Source: an uncultured Armatimonadota bacterium
GTDB lineage: Bacteria; Armatimonadota; Fimbriimonadia; Fimbriimonadales; Fimbriimonadaceae
DNA: 64,000 nucleotides
Assembly: GCA_903927025.1 (NCBI GenBank)
Contig: CAIYLG010000045.1
Location: 62,001-126,000, forward strand
Reading direction: 5' to 3'
This document shows, piece after piece, positions 18,629 to 26,983 of this stretch. Position 1 is the stretch's first letter. Each line of letters begins with the position of its first letter. The position numbers and the translations under genes were made by a program. The notes beneath the pieces are model-generated. The model did not search any database and had not been told where the DNA came from. It saw nothing but the letters and a program-made list of their open reading frames with translations.

Positions 18629-19798
18629 TTAGACCCGGACCAGGACCTCTTCGCGGTTAAAGAGTGCGACAGCGACCTTGATTGCGATCGCAGCGAGAAC
18701 AGCGCTGAACACGATCGTGATCGTAACAGCCGTCCAATCAGTCTTCCCCAACAGCGCGGCTCGGATATTGTTTGCGGTGTTGAGAACTGGGATGAAATTG
18801 ATCCATAGCTTATTGCCGAAATCGGTGAGACCGATCACTTGGCTGAAGATCGCAGGCATGATGACGATGAAGTTGACGATCGCCAGATAGGTTTGCGCCT
18901 CCCGAGGATTCTTAGCGTAGCTGCTGATGGCGATGAGGATGCTGGCAAAGAACGCCACCAGTGGGATCAGCAACAGAATAATCGTGACGGCTGCCATTGG
19001 CGTGACACCGAACCCACCGTTGAACATCTCCTTAGTCGCGGGCGTCTTGAGCATCGAAGCCAAGACCATGCCGACAAGGCAGGAGGCACTGCTTAAGAAG
19101 CACACAACGGACAGCGATAGGAACTTGCCCAGAACGATGTCGTTTCTAAGGACGGGGGTGATGAGCAGGGTTTCAAGCGTGTTCTTGTCTTTTTCACCCG
19201 ACACTAAGTCAGCGGCCATGCTCATTCCGCCGCTGAACGCGAACAGCACGATCATGTAGGGCAACAGCGCGACAATGAGCTGGCCCGCGCCCTTTTCTCC
19301 AATTTTGACTTCCTTGGGAACAAGCTTGATGTGCTCTGCCGCTGCCTCTGGGATCAGCTTTTCTTGAAGTGTTTGAACCAGCGCCTTCTTGTTCTCTGCG
19401 GAAACTGCCTGTTGCAGACCGACAAGTGCAAGATTGCCCATCTGCTGTTTGGGGTCAAAGTACGCCTCAAGTTTAATTTGGCCGTCTGTTGTGGGCGGTT
19501 GCGAAAACAGAACCAGCTTTGCCTTTTCTTCCTGAATCAGCTTGATGCCTGCTTCGATTGTTGGCACGGTTTTGACATTGAGGCCGTTCGCCTCAATCAT
19601 CTTGCCAAGCTGAGTGCTTCCGGAGACTAAGTACACGGTCGCCTTGGTCGCACCGGTGGCAGCAGTCATGATAAATCCGAACATCTGTATCATGAGCACA
19701 ATCAGGAAGATCGGCATCACAAATGCGTTGAACCTGACACGCTTGTCGCGAAACATCTCGCGAAGCTCTTTGCGCACGATCGTAGCAACGTTGTTCAC
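18629..19798 (-). CDS. ABC-2 type permease (NatB-like)
   Basis: 389 residues. One membrane helix at the N-terminus (about 22-45) is followed by a large extracytoplasmic domain (about 50-180, with KLIQEEKAKLVLF), then five or so helices in the C-terminal half. The LVSGEKDKNTLETLLITPV motif and order of segments match NatB and related Na+ or drug exporters. Partner ATPase is the adjacent gene, overlapping by one base. Likely an exporter in the inner membrane; substrate unknown. Confidence 0.88.
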   Translation of the reverse strand: MNNVATIVRKELREMFRDKRVRFNAFVMPIFLIVLMIQMFGFIMTAATGATKATVYLVSGSTQLGKMIEANGLNVKTVPTIEAGIKLIQEEKAKLVLFSQPPTTDGQIKLEAYFDPKQQMGNLALVGLQQAVSAENKKALVQTLQEKLIPEAAAEHIKLVPKEVKIGEKGAGQLIVALLPYMIVLFAFSGGMSMAADLVSGEKDKNTLETLLITPVLRNDIVLGKFLSLSVVCFLSSASCLVGMVLASMLKTPATKEMFNGGFGVTPMAAVTIILLLIPLVAFFASILIAISSYAKNPREAQTYLAIVNFIVIMPAIFSQVIGLTDFGNKLWINFIPVLNTANNIRAALLGKTDWTAVTITIVFSAVLAAIAIKVAVALFNREEVLVRV

Positions 19799-20562
19799 TA
19801 GCGGCTCTCCCTGGAACTCACATAACCCGCCTGGAACTTGACAAGACTCAAGAAAGCTCTTTCCAGGCTTTGTTCACCTGCGAGATCTTTGATGGACTGA
19901 GGTGTCCCTTTGGCAACAATCACACCGTCGTGTATTACGGCAAGGTCATCACATAGCCGCTCAACTTCACTCATGATATGGGTGCTGAAAACCACCGTCT
20001 TTCCAAGGTCCCGCGCCTCTTCAATGAACTCCATGACGGTTTGGCTGGTAACGACGTCGAGTCCGGAAGTCGGCTCATCGAAGAAGAGCACTTTCGGGTC
20101 ATGAAGGATTGTTCTGGCGATGCTTACCCGTTGCTTTTGACCAGTGCTCAGCTTGTCGCAAAGCCGGTCTGCGAACTCCTCTATCTGAAGCTTCTCGACC
20201 ACATACTTCATCCTCTCCGCAAGTCGCGACTCACTGAGGCCGTACAGTCTGCCGAAATATTCGAGAACCTCTCTTGAAGTCAGTCGGCCGTAGAGCGCAG
20301 TTGAACTCGACATGAATCCGATGTTCGCGCGGACATCACCTGGCTGAGAGACAATGTCAAACCCGGCGACGGTTGCGGTTCCCGCAGTGGGCTGGATAAC
20401 CGTTGAAAGCATCCGCAACACTGTTGTTTTGCCGGCACCATTGGCTCCAAGAAGCCCAAAAATCCTTCCTGGATTTGCTTCGATGTCGATCCCATCGACC
20501 GCCTTCTTCAAGCCGGTTTTGGGGTCTGTGAAATGCTTTTTGAGTCCGCTAGTCCGAACCAT
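19798..20562 (-). CDS. ABC transporter ATP-binding protein (NatA-like)
   Basis: 254 residues with Walker A GANGAGKTT, signature LSTGQKQRVSIARTI, Walker B VLFFDEPTSGLD and H-loop VVFSTHIMSEVERL. The N-terminal LKKHFTDPKTGLKKAVDGID matches the NatA/sodium exporter subfamily. It energises the permease encoded immediately downstream. It is the first gene of a likely three-gene operon (ATPase, permease, HAD phosphatase). Confidence 0.92.
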   Translation of the reverse strand: MVRTSGLKKHFTDPKTGLKKAVDGIDIEANPGRIFGLLGANGAGKTTVLRMLSTVIQPTAGTATVAGFDIVSQPGDVRANIGFMSSSTALYGRLTSREVLEYFGRLYGLSESRLAERMKYVVEKLQIEEFADRLCDKLSTGQKQRVSIARTILHDPKVLFFDEPTSGLDVVTSQTVMEFIEEARDLGKTVVFSTHIMSEVERLCDDLAVIHDGVIVAKGTPQSIKDLAGEQSLERAFLSLVKFQAGYVSSRESR

Positions 20563-20672
20563 CAGGGCTTATACGTGCAGGAGTGGAGAAAGGGTGCGTC
20601 TTGGCCGGTCTGCAATGTCGCGGTTCGGCCAATTGCTGAAGTAAAAGGTTTTGAGTGACATGGTTAAGGTTG

Positions 20673-20742
20673 ACCCTTTTCCGTATGTCACGGAAAAGGG
20701 TTACTGGTTAACCGGTAAACCGCATGGAAGAATTTAACCGGT
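20673..20742 (+). promoter_or_regulatory. Inverted and direct repeats upstream of the exported-protein gene
   Basis: An 11-base perfect inverted repeat ACCCTTTTCCG/CGGAAAAGGGT (20673-20683 and 20691-20701) with a 7-base spacer is followed by two direct copies of TTAACCGGT (20708-20716 and 20734-20742), 26 bases apart; the first copy lies in the near-palindrome GGTTAACCGGTAAACC. The hairpin has no T-run on the plus strand, so it looks more like an operator or leader structure than a terminator. The copies two and a half helical turns apart could bind a dimeric regulator. Confidence 0.5.
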
Positions 20743-20786
20743 TTCGAAGGCTGTAAGGCATTCGAAAAGCATTGGGAGTCAAGTTC

Positions 20787-21455
20787 ATGAACTTCAAGAA
20801 AATCGCACTAACTCTCGTCGGAGCAAGCGCAACGATCGCAGCGATGGGCCAAACGCTGACATCACGCGTCTTCTCCTACGACGGCTCGGTTCCTACCAAC
20901 GGTCTCGCGACCTACGTCCTTTATGGTGATGGCGCCAACGCATCTGTCTTCGCAGGCAGCGTTAACGGCACCAGCAACCAGAACGCCATCGTTGGCGCTT
21001 CGTCAACGAATGCTGCATTCCTCGTAAACACCGTCATCAACGTCGGTTCTTACGTGTACATCAGCGGCAACTTCGGCGGAACTTACAACGTCCAGGGCAT
21101 CGGTGCCGGTTACGACCCGCTCACCGAAACCAACCAGGTTGAAGTTCGAACCAACCGAAGCCTGACCTTCACGGCAGCTGGCTTCTACGGCATCGGCAGC
21201 AACATCGGTACGATCGGCTACACCATGTCCCTGCTTCAGGACTACCCCAGCAATGGCGTGGTTCTCGGCGGCACCGGCGCAGCTCTCACCGACGCAGCAT
21301 TCAATGGCGCTTACGTTCAGCTGAACGCCAACACAATGCTCCCAGTCGATGGCCGAGCAACCCTTCAGCTCACCCGACAGCTGTTCCTGACTCAGGCTGC
21401 CCTTGGCAACCAGTCTTATGTTGCAGCTGGAACGATCCAGGTCGGCGTCAACTAA
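20787..21455 (+). CDS. Exported protein of unknown function, Gly/Asn/Thr-rich
   Basis: 222 residues starting at ATG 20787 with GGGAG about eight bases upstream. A signal peptide (MNFKKIALTLVGASATIAAMGQ) precedes a mature chain poor in charged residues and rich in Gly, Asn, Thr, Ala and Ser, with alternating hydrophobic strands (YVLYGDGANASVFAG, VGSYVYISGNFGG). Such composition suits a beta-rich cell-surface or extracellular protein. I recognise no family. High use of common C-ending codons (AAC, ATC, GGC) suggests strong expression. It has its own terminator at 21487-21520 and repeat-rich upstream DNA, so it is a single-gene unit. Confidence 0.8.
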   Translation: MNFKKIALTLVGASATIAAMGQTLTSRVFSYDGSVPTNGLATYVLYGDGANASVFAGSVNGTSNQNAIVGASSTNAAFLVNTVINVGSYVYISGNFGGTYNVQGIGAGYDPLTETNQVEVRTNRSLTFTAAGFYGIGSNIGTIGYTMSLLQDYPSNGVVLGGTGAALTDAAFNGAYVQLNANTMLPVDGRATLQLTRQLFLTQAALGNQSYVAAGTIQVGVN

Positions 21456-21486
21456 AAATCACATTTAGGAGAGGAAATGCGATTAA

Positions 21487-21520
21487 GGCCTCGGGAGGAA
21501 ATTCCCGAGGCCCTTTATTT
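21487..21520 (+). terminator. Intrinsic terminator of the exported-protein gene
   Basis: Perfect ten-base stem GGCCTCGGGA (21487-21496) / TCCCGAGGCC (21503-21512), six-base loop, then CTTTATTTT. It may also serve the convergent M42 peptidase gene, which ends at 21535. Confidence 0.88.
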
Positions 21521-21534
21521 TGCTAATTGGCGAG

Positions 21535-22584
21535 TCAGTAGCTGTAGTTGCCCAAATGAGCATTCTCAATGTATCGAGTCAGCAGGTCGATGCTTGCCTG
21601 AACGTCATCCTCATGCACCGTCTCGTTCACCGTATGAACGTAACGAGATGGAATTGACAGCGTGAATGAGGGAATGCCTCCATGCAGCCGCTGAATTCCA
21701 CCGGCATCGGTGCCTCCGCGAGAGAGAATTTCCATCTGGTGAGGAATCTGATTCTCCTCCGCGAGTGTCCGGAAATGCTCAACGACCTTTGGATGGCAAA
21801 TCAGGGAACTGTCCATGATCTTGATGGCCGTCCCGGCACCAAGTTTGGTGATCTGGTCCGGTTCTGGAACTCCGGGAATATCGTTGGCCAGCGTGATGTC
21901 GAGAGCAACGGCAATGTCCGGCTGAATCGACCATCCAGCCGCAGTTGCGCCGCGTAGCCCGATCTCTTCTTGAACTGTGGCCACAGCGTAAACATCCACC
22001 TCGTGGCTGCCAGCCGCCTTCAAAGCTTCGATCATGACGAACACCGCAACGCGGTCGTCCATTGATTTGCAGGCAAGATGCTTCCCCATTCTAGCGAATC
22101 GCCCGTCCATGGTCACCTGGTCACCCAATCGGACGGTTGCCTTTACCTCATCGGCGGTTAGACCAAGGTCCACAAAGAAGTCGTCAAGCTTTTGGCCCTG
22201 CGCCTTTTCTGCGTCTGAGAGGAGGTGCGCTGGCTTGGTGCCGTGCATCAGAACTCCTTTGACAGGCCCGCCTTTTGTATGGACAACCACGCGCTGGCTG
22301 TTCATCTGGCGAGGATCCCATCCACCAAGAGGATTCAATCGAATGAATCCATTTGAATCAATAAATTTGGCGACGAATCCAATTTCGTCCATGTGAGCGG
22401 CTAGCATCAGCTTCTTGGCAGGTCCCGAGCCACTTCCGACTTTCTTGCAGATCAGATTCCCCATGGAATCTGTCGACAGCTCCCCAACTCCTGAGAGTTC
22501 TCGCCGCACGATGTCTCGAATCGCATCCTCATATCCAGAGGTGCCGTGTGCCTCTGTGAGCTCCTTCAACAGGTCGATATTCAC
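21535..22584 (-). CDS. M42 family aminopeptidase
   Basis: 349-residue binuclear zinc aminopeptidase (tetrahedral aminopeptidase / glutamyl aminopeptidase group). Ligand and catalytic motifs visible: MLAAHMDEIGF (His and Asp), CKSMDDRVA (bridging Asp), VATVQEEIGLRGA (catalytic and ligand Glu), VALDITLAND (Asp) and a C-terminal IPSRYVHTVNE (His). An inserted dimerisation/PDZ-like domain lies about 70-165. It likely degrades peptides in the cytoplasm. It follows the lipoprotein gene by 92 bases, with a hairpin between them. Confidence 0.92.
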   Translation of the reverse strand: MNIDLLKELTEAHGTSGYEDAIRDIVRRELSGVGELSTDSMGNLICKKVGSGSGPAKKLMLAAHMDEIGFVAKFIDSNGFIRLNPLGGWDPRQMNSQRVVVHTKGGPVKGVLMHGTKPAHLLSDAEKAQGQKLDDFFVDLGLTADEVKATVRLGDQVTMDGRFARMGKHLACKSMDDRVAVFVMIEALKAAGSHEVDVYAVATVQEEIGLRGATAAGWSIQPDIAVALDITLANDIPGVPEPDQITKLGAGTAIKIMDSSLICHPKVVEHFRTLAEENQIPHQMEILSRGGTDAGGIQRLHGGIPSFTLSIPSRYVHTVNETVHEDDVQASIDLLTRYIENAHLGNYSY

Positions 22585-22630
22585 GTCCTTGTTTTTACCA
22601 GTTGTCGGAGGGACGAGACCTGGTCACGGT

Positions 22631-22665
22631 CGGTTTGGGCGAGCAGACTCACCTCGCCCAAACCG
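22631..22665 (-). terminator. Thirteen-base hairpin after the lipoprotein gene
   Basis: CGGTTTGGGCGAG (22631-22643) and CTCGCCCAAACCG (22653-22665) are perfect complements around a 9-base loop, 12 bases below the stop of the lipoprotein gene. No T-run follows on the minus strand, so it may be a weak terminator or an mRNA-stabilising hairpin. Confidence 0.5.
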
Positions 22666-22676
22666 TTTCCGATTAT

Positions 22677-23024
22677 TTATTGACCCGTTGGCGGCTGTGT
22701 CCCTTGGCTAGGGGGCGGCCCTCCAGCTTTCCATCCGGGAGGTGGTCCCGGATTGATAGGGTCAGGCTTATGGGCCGAGAACTTCAAGACCATCTTCGCA
22801 GATGCCTCGCTGCCCACGTTCTTGATCATCGTCGCCTTTTGCTGTGCGCTGAGCTTTTCCCAGTCGCCGCCAGTGGCTTTCGCCCAAGCATTGACGTCGT
22901 TTCCTGCCTTTTCTTGAGCGTCGCTGAGTCCGCTTTCGTTTCCTTGCTTGCAACCTAGAAACGCGAGTGAAGCCAGAACGATTAGCACAACCTGGCTGGA
23001 ATGCCTCAATGGACTACGGTGCAT
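22677..23024 (-). CDS. Small lipoprotein of unknown function
   Basis: 115 residues. The N-terminal hydrophobic stretch VVLIVLASLAFLGC ends in a lipobox, so Cys25 is probably lipidated. The middle (residues 33-80, LSDAQEKAGNDVNAWAKATGGDWEKLSAQQKATMIK) is helical with repeated Ala and Trp; the C-terminus is Pro/Gly-rich (PPPGWKAGGPPPSQG). It overlaps the end of the prepilin-like gene by 11 bases, which suggests translational coupling and a shared role at the cell surface. No family recognised. Confidence 0.75.
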   Translation of the reverse strand: MHRSPLRHSSQVVLIVLASLAFLGCKQGNESGLSDAQEKAGNDVNAWAKATGGDWEKLSAQQKATMIKNVGSEASAKMVLKFSAHKPDPINPGPPPGWKAGGPPPSQGTQPPTGQ

Positions 23025-23814
23025 TCACAAGCCACCGTTTTGCTTGATAGATATCTCCGGCAGGCACCAGCTTGGCGTGACCATCCGTAAAGATCGAAAC
23101 GGGTCCTGGGCCGTATTTGTGCCAAGCCGAATAGGCAACCGGATCGCTCGTCTGGGTGGCATTCGCGAAAAGGTAAACCTCCCAGTCAAAGGAAAGGACA
23201 CTTCGATAGTTCCACCAGTCATAGCAGTAGTCACCTTCGGTGGTTAAGGACCAAGGGCAACCCCACCAGTCTCCAACAATCTGCTTTCGTCCATCGACCA
23301 GCATGATCGTGTCAGCTGGGTGAGCAACAGATGTTGTCGAGACATCCGTATATCCGCCCCCGGCGTAACCAAAGTATGAAAACACTCCTTGACCTCCGCA
23401 CACACCGAATGGACAGTTTCCGTACCGGTCGGCCATGGCATTCATGATGAACGCCATTTTGTGCGGAACCCTGGAGGGAGTTGGATCCGGAATCATTGGG
23501 CTGGGAATCGTGTCTACCGGACTATTGAAGAGTTCGTAGTTCTTCAAATAGGATCCGATGACTTGATCGCTGCTCCATGTCAGCAAGGGCCACGCGCTCC
23601 AATTGAAGTCGTAATCGGCTTTTGGATAGATGTCATCGAAGTCGTTCGAGTACATCAACAGGCCCAGGCCAAGTTGTTTCGTGTTAGAAAGGACAGCGGT
23701 CTTTTTGGCCGCCAATTTTGCCTGAGCAAAGACGGGGAAGAGGATTGCAGCGAGGATCGCAATAATCGCGATGACGACGAGTAGCTCTATTAGGGTGAAT
23801 GCGCGGATTTTCAA
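23014..23814 (-). CDS. Prepilin-type N-terminal cleavage/methylation protein (DUF1559-like)
   Basis: 266 residues beginning KIRAFTLIELLVVIAIIAIL: a type IV prepilin/pseudopilin leader with the peptidase target (Ala-Phe-Thr-Leu-Ile-Glu) and Glu at +5. The rest is a large globular domain ending in a HKYGP...FTDGHAKLVP motif, like the H-X9-DG proteins greatly expanded in Planctomycetes and Armatimonadota. Start codon is TTG 23814 with AGGAGG five bases upstream. It would be processed by prepilin peptidase and assembled by a GspE-type ATPase such as that at 13493. Overlap with the lipoprotein gene suggests they work together. Confidence 0.9.
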   Translation of the reverse strand: MKIRAFTLIELLVVIAIIAILAAILFPVFAQAKLAAKKTAVLSNTKQLGLGLLMYSNDFDDIYPKADYDFNWSAWPLLTWSSDQVIGSYLKNYELFNSPVDTIPSPMIPDPTPSRVPHKMAFIMNAMADRYGNCPFGVCGGQGVFSYFGYAGGGYTDVSTTSVAHPADTIMLVDGRKQIVGDWWGCPWSLTTEGDYCYDWWNYRSVLSFDWEVYLFANATQTSDPVAYSAWHKYGPGPVSIFTDGHAKLVPAGDIYQAKRWLVNAP

Positions 23815-23844
23815 TAGGACCTCCTCATTAAGGTCAGTAGAATT

Positions 23845-24915
23845 TCAGAGTGGCGAATACGGTGGCAAACTTGAGCCACCGGTGGATGCCCGAATCACAA
23901 GCTCGGCGTTTAGCCGCGCTCGCTGAAGCGGTCTTGACGGATCTTCGATACGCTGTTCTAAAAACTGGCACGCAAGTTCACACAGCTTTCCAAGAGGCTG
24001 AGCGATCGTCGTGATTGGAACTTCGAGGTATTCCGTGTCTTCGATACCGTCGCAGCCCACAATGGCGGTGTCATCGGGGACTCGGACCCCAAGGTCACAG
24101 AGGCCCCGGTAGGCGGCAATAGCGATATCATCGTTGTGGCAAAGGAGTGCCTCGGGAACGCCGTACTGCCGGACGTGCTCGCGAATTTGGCTTCGGACCC
24201 CTGCGCGGTAATTGGGAACATCGATGAACTCAGCTTTAAGTCCATTGCCATCCAACAGGTCGCTGTAGGCCTTGAATCTTGGATCATCCTTTCGATGAGC
24301 CAAATCATCCGTCACGTAAGTGATCCGCCTTCTGCCGATTGCCAGGAGGTGCTCCATGGCGAGTACCGCGCCAGCCTCAACGTCCACTTCAACACGATCA
24401 AATCCTTCGAGCAAGTGATAGGCACCAGAGGTGACCACAGGTACTGATGGGCGGGCGACGCTATGAAACTGCGCTTGGATGGCGGGGCCAGCTTCATGAG
24501 CGATGATTCCATCCACGTGCCATGCGTCGAACAGCTGGCTCTTGGATTGAGCAAGCGTATTCCGATTGGTCAGGTTCACCAAAAGCTGATACGAGTGGCT
24601 CTGGGCGGCGGAATTCATAAGTTGTGAGACGTTGGCGTGATACGAATTCGGAATTCCTTCCGACCAGAGCCAAAGTGCGAACAGACCTGTACGACCCGTT
24701 GCAAGCGAACGTGCCGCGAGATTGGGTCGGTAGCCCATCTCCGAAGCAACCTGCTGCACCCTCAACCGGGTGGCTTCAGAGATTAGTGGATCTTCTGGTC
24801 GGTTGAGTGCCCGGGATACCGTGGCGTGAGAGACATCTAGCCGCTTGGCAATGTCCTTCAACGTGATTCTACGGCTGTGTCCGGTCTCGACTGTCTTCAT
24901 ATTTGGCTTATGCAC
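23845..24915 (-). CDS. LacI-family transcriptional regulator
   Basis: 356 residues. A LacI helix-turn-helix and hinge at about 15-75 (ITLKDIAKRLDVSHATVSRALNRPEDP, then MGYRPNLAARSL) is followed by a periplasmic-binding-protein-like ligand domain (TGRTGLFALWLW... ALLCHNDDIAIAAYRGL, IVGCDGIEDTEY). It most likely senses a sugar. Start at 24915 or at the in-frame ATG 24900. Palindromic sites overlap its own start (24912-24950), consistent with autoregulation. The only genes immediately downstream are the prepilin-like protein and lipoprotein, an unusual pairing for a LacI regulator. Confidence 0.92.
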   Translation of the reverse strand: MHKPNMKTVETGHSRRITLKDIAKRLDVSHATVSRALNRPEDPLISEATRLRVQQVASEMGYRPNLAARSLATGRTGLFALWLWSEGIPNSYHANVSQLMNSAAQSHSYQLLVNLTNRNTLAQSKSQLFDAWHVDGIIAHEAGPAIQAQFHSVARPSVPVVTSGAYHLLEGFDRVEVDVEAGAVLAMEHLLAIGRRRITYVTDDLAHRKDDPRFKAYSDLLDGNGLKAEFIDVPNYRAGVRSQIREHVRQYGVPEALLCHNDDIAIAAYRGLCDLGVRVPDDTAIVGCDGIEDTEYLEVPITTIAQPLGKLCELACQFLEQRIEDPSRPLQRARLNAELVIRASTGGSSLPPYSPL

Positions 24916-24950
24916 ACGTGTGCGGTAACACGCTTACGATATCACGTGTT
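24912..24950. promoter_or_regulatory. Candidate LacI-type operators
   Basis: A perfect 12-base palindrome GCACACGTGTGC (24912-24923) overlaps the start codon of the LacI-family gene. Next to it is the inverted repeat AACACG-N12-CGTGTT (24927-24950). LacI-family operators are usually palindromes with a central CG, which both elements fit. The likely role is autorepression and possibly control of the divergent kinase gene. Confidence 0.5.
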
Positions 24951-25029
24951 CTGAAAAAGTGCAACAGATTTTAGATGGAGTGGCTAAAATCTAGATCTTC
25001 TCGTGTTCCTAGGGAACGCTATGAAATAA

Positions 25030-25884
25030 ATGGCAGATCACCTCGGAGAAACCTGGAATCAGAGGGGCAACTCCTGCATTCAAAACTGGCAGCTGAGTTC
25101 GGTTGAGTGGCTGTCCGGCGTCAGTACCGCGCACGTCGCGCTTTGCGACTGCCCATCCGGGCGATCGGTGCTAAAAGTCAGCATCCAGCAGGGAATGATC
25201 GCTGATGAAGCCCGAGCTTTGAGGCATTTCGGTTCCTCTATTGCGCCGGCTGTCTACGCCTTGGACGAATCACTCGAGGCGATGCTCCTGGAGAGGATAG
25301 ACCCGGGATGCGATCTCTCTACCCTGTATCCCAGCGCGGTCGAAGAGGTGGGAGCCTGGCTGGTTCTATACAGAAATATCGTCAACCGGTCCGAGATTCC
25401 CTCGGGATTTCCTAGCCTCGCGGATTTTGCCTCCACGTTTGATGGCGCCCTTGCGATGACTCTTCCGTCTCAAGTGCGGCGGCTGATGCAGATCAGTTCG
25501 GATCATAGAGAGGTGCTGATGGAATCCGACGCCAATAATCGCCTTCTTCACGGAGATTTGCACCACTTCAATATCCTTCGCCACGACGATGGCAGATGGC
25601 GGCTTATCGATCCCCATGGAGTCGTCGGAAATCCACTTTATGAACTTGGAGCTTTCCTCCGGAACCCATGGCCCAATTGTTTTCGGGAACCTGGAGTGAG
25701 CGATCGACTTGAAGAGCGCATCGCCCTTCTGGCCAATGCTCTAGGTGTGCCGTTTCGAACGGTTGCCCTATTTGGCTTCTTCGGGGCAAGCATCTCGATA
25801 GCATGGACTCTCGAGGACGAAGGGACAGACTACGAAGGAATGGTGTTGATGGCTGAAGCTAGCGCTCGACTTGCCGGACTCTAG
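25030..25884 (+). CDS. Aminoglycoside/hydroxyurea phosphotransferase family (APH(6)-like) kinase
   Basis: 284-residue protein-kinase-fold phosphotransferase. The Brenner motif LLHGDLHHFNIL (catalytic Asp about 179, Asn metal ligand) and the DPHG in place of DFG (LIDPHGVVGNPLYE) match the streptomycin 6-kinase / hydroxyurea kinase family. The N-lobe Lys is in VLKVSIQQG. Members include true resistance genes and many chromosomal kinases with unknown small-molecule targets. Here it sits alone among core genes without mobile elements, so a housekeeping role is as likely as resistance. Translation from ATG 25030 has no clear ribosome site. Confidence 0.82.
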   Translation: MADHLGETWNQRGNSCIQNWQLSSVEWLSGVSTAHVALCDCPSGRSVLKVSIQQGMIADEARALRHFGSSIAPAVYALDESLEAMLLERIDPGCDLSTLYPSAVEEVGAWLVLYRNIVNRSEIPSGFPSLADFASTFDGALAMTLPSQVRRLMQISSDHREVLMESDANNRLLHGDLHHFNILRHDDGRWRLIDPHGVVGNPLYELGAFLRNPWPNCFREPGVSDRLEERIALLANALGVPFRTVALFGFFGASISIAWTLEDEGTDYEGMVLMAEASARLAGL

Positions 25885-26322
25885 TGCCTGAGTTAAGGGA
25901 AACCGGCGAGCAAGTTGGTTGCGCGATCGCGCTAGGTCTTTGTCGCTTTCAAATTGGATCGGTCGAACATTTTGTAGGCGTGTCCGTCCCTTTGGCAGAT
26001 GAGAGTCTCGAACTGAAGGTTTGAATCGAACGACAAGTCCGTACGCATTTCGGTGGCGCCTGGCGGCAAAACGTCATTGGAACAACACAAGTTGAAGGCT
26101 AGGGACAGCGGGGTCAACCGCATTCCAAATAACAAGGCACCCTTTCATTCAGAATTTGTGAAATTTCGGGGTTAAGTTCTCAAATGGCAAGCCGAAAAGA
26201 ATCTGGCGACAGGAAAAGCACGACACCTGATCTCGGTCACGCGAATCGGGGACGGGAAAAGGAGGGCTTTTGACCTTTTCGCTGCTACGTTAAATTGATG
26301 ATGCGAAAGGAAGTAAGGACCC
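25885..26322. other. Intergenic region upstream of the flavodoxin gene
   Basis: About 440 bases without a convincing gene. A perfect palindrome GCGCGATCGCGC lies at 25921-25932. A minus-strand frame of about 63 codons (ATG 26123 to 25932) is open but has no ribosome site and no recognisable similarity; it could be a gene remnant. Near the right end TTGACC (26270-26275) followed 15 bases later by TAAATT is a weak promoter candidate for the flavodoxin gene, whose ribosome site AAGGA is just before ATG 26323. Confidence 0.4.
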
Positions 26323-26946
26323 ATGAAACGAATTGCCATTATCGTATCAAGCCAGAACGGACAAACTGAAAAGATTGCAGCCGGCATGGCGGAGCAGCTC
26401 CGAAGGAAGGGTGTTGAAAGCGACGTGTTCAACCTGACCAAAGGACAGCAGCCCACGAAAGACCAGGTTGCACAGTATGAAGGATTCATCGTCGGTGCGC
26501 CAATTCACCAGGGCGAGTTCCCAGTCGACATTCTCGATTGGGCCTGGGAGAACGGACCCGCGATGGCTGAACTGCCAACCGCACTGTTCACTGTCAGCTT
26601 CAACGCTGCAGATCGTCGCCATAGGGCACGAGCTACAGACGACAAGATGCTGCGCCGCTTTATGAAGGAAACCGACATGCGACCTCGCTTCGTTGGCACC
26701 TTCGCTGGAGCGCTTGCCTATACCAAGTACAGCTTCTTCAAGAAGAGCGTCATGCAGGGCATGGCCGCTTCAGTTGGTCTACCAACCAACACGATGAAGG
26801 ATTTCGAACTTACCAACTGGTTTGACGTGTTTGAGTTCTCAGAAGCATTCCAGTCACAGAACATGGCTTCGAAATCGGCTGCAGTCAATCGTCTGCAGTG
26901 GACTCCAGAGCCGCTCTGGCCAATGAGCCTTCAGCAGGCTGCCTAA
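26323..26946 (+). CDS. Flavodoxin-fold protein, HemG-like (menaquinone-dependent protoporphyrinogen oxidase type)
   Basis: 207 residues. The FMN phosphate loop is SSQNGQTEKIA near residues 9-19, followed by YEGFIVGAPIHQGEF and an LFTVSFNAAD segment. The C-terminal half (FAGALAYTKYSFFKKSVMQGMA and TNTMKDFELTNW) matches the long-insert region specific to HemG, which oxidises protoporphyrinogen IX using menaquinone. The window also encodes a menaquinone-pathway enzyme (mqnE), in keeping with such a role. Some proteins of this type are general flavodoxins, so substrate assignment is moderate. It has its own terminator and is convergent with the thioredoxin gene. Confidence 0.8.
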   Translation: MKRIAIIVSSQNGQTEKIAAGMAEQLRRKGVESDVFNLTKGQQPTKDQVAQYEGFIVGAPIHQGEFPVDILDWAWENGPAMAELPTALFTVSFNAADRRHRARATDDKMLRRFMKETDMRPRFVGTFAGALAYTKYSFFKKSVMQGMAASVGLPTNTMKDFELTNWFDVFEFSEAFQSQNMASKSAAVNRLQWTPEPLWPMSLQQAA

Positions 26947-26954
26947 AGAAAAGC

Positions 26955-26983
26955 AAGGCAGGGCGTTACTTCAGCCCTGCCTT
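26955..26983. terminator. Bidirectional terminator between flavodoxin and TlpA genes
   Basis: Perfect ten-base stem AAGGCAGGGC (26955-26964) / GCCCTGCCTT (26974-26983). On the minus strand it is followed by GCTTTTCTTT, a good exit for the TlpA gene, whose stop lies in the loop. On the plus strand it is followed by ACTTAAC. Confidence 0.75.

Noticed and set aside
25030-25884. Acquired antibiotic-resistance gene
   Set aside because: The kinase is APH(6)-like, but there are no insertion sequences, integron parts or composition shift around it; many chromosomal kinases share the motifs.
25932-26123. Possible small minus-strand gene in the gap before the flavodoxin gene
   Set aside because: Open for about 63 codons but without ribosome site, promoter or recognisable similarity; at best a remnant.
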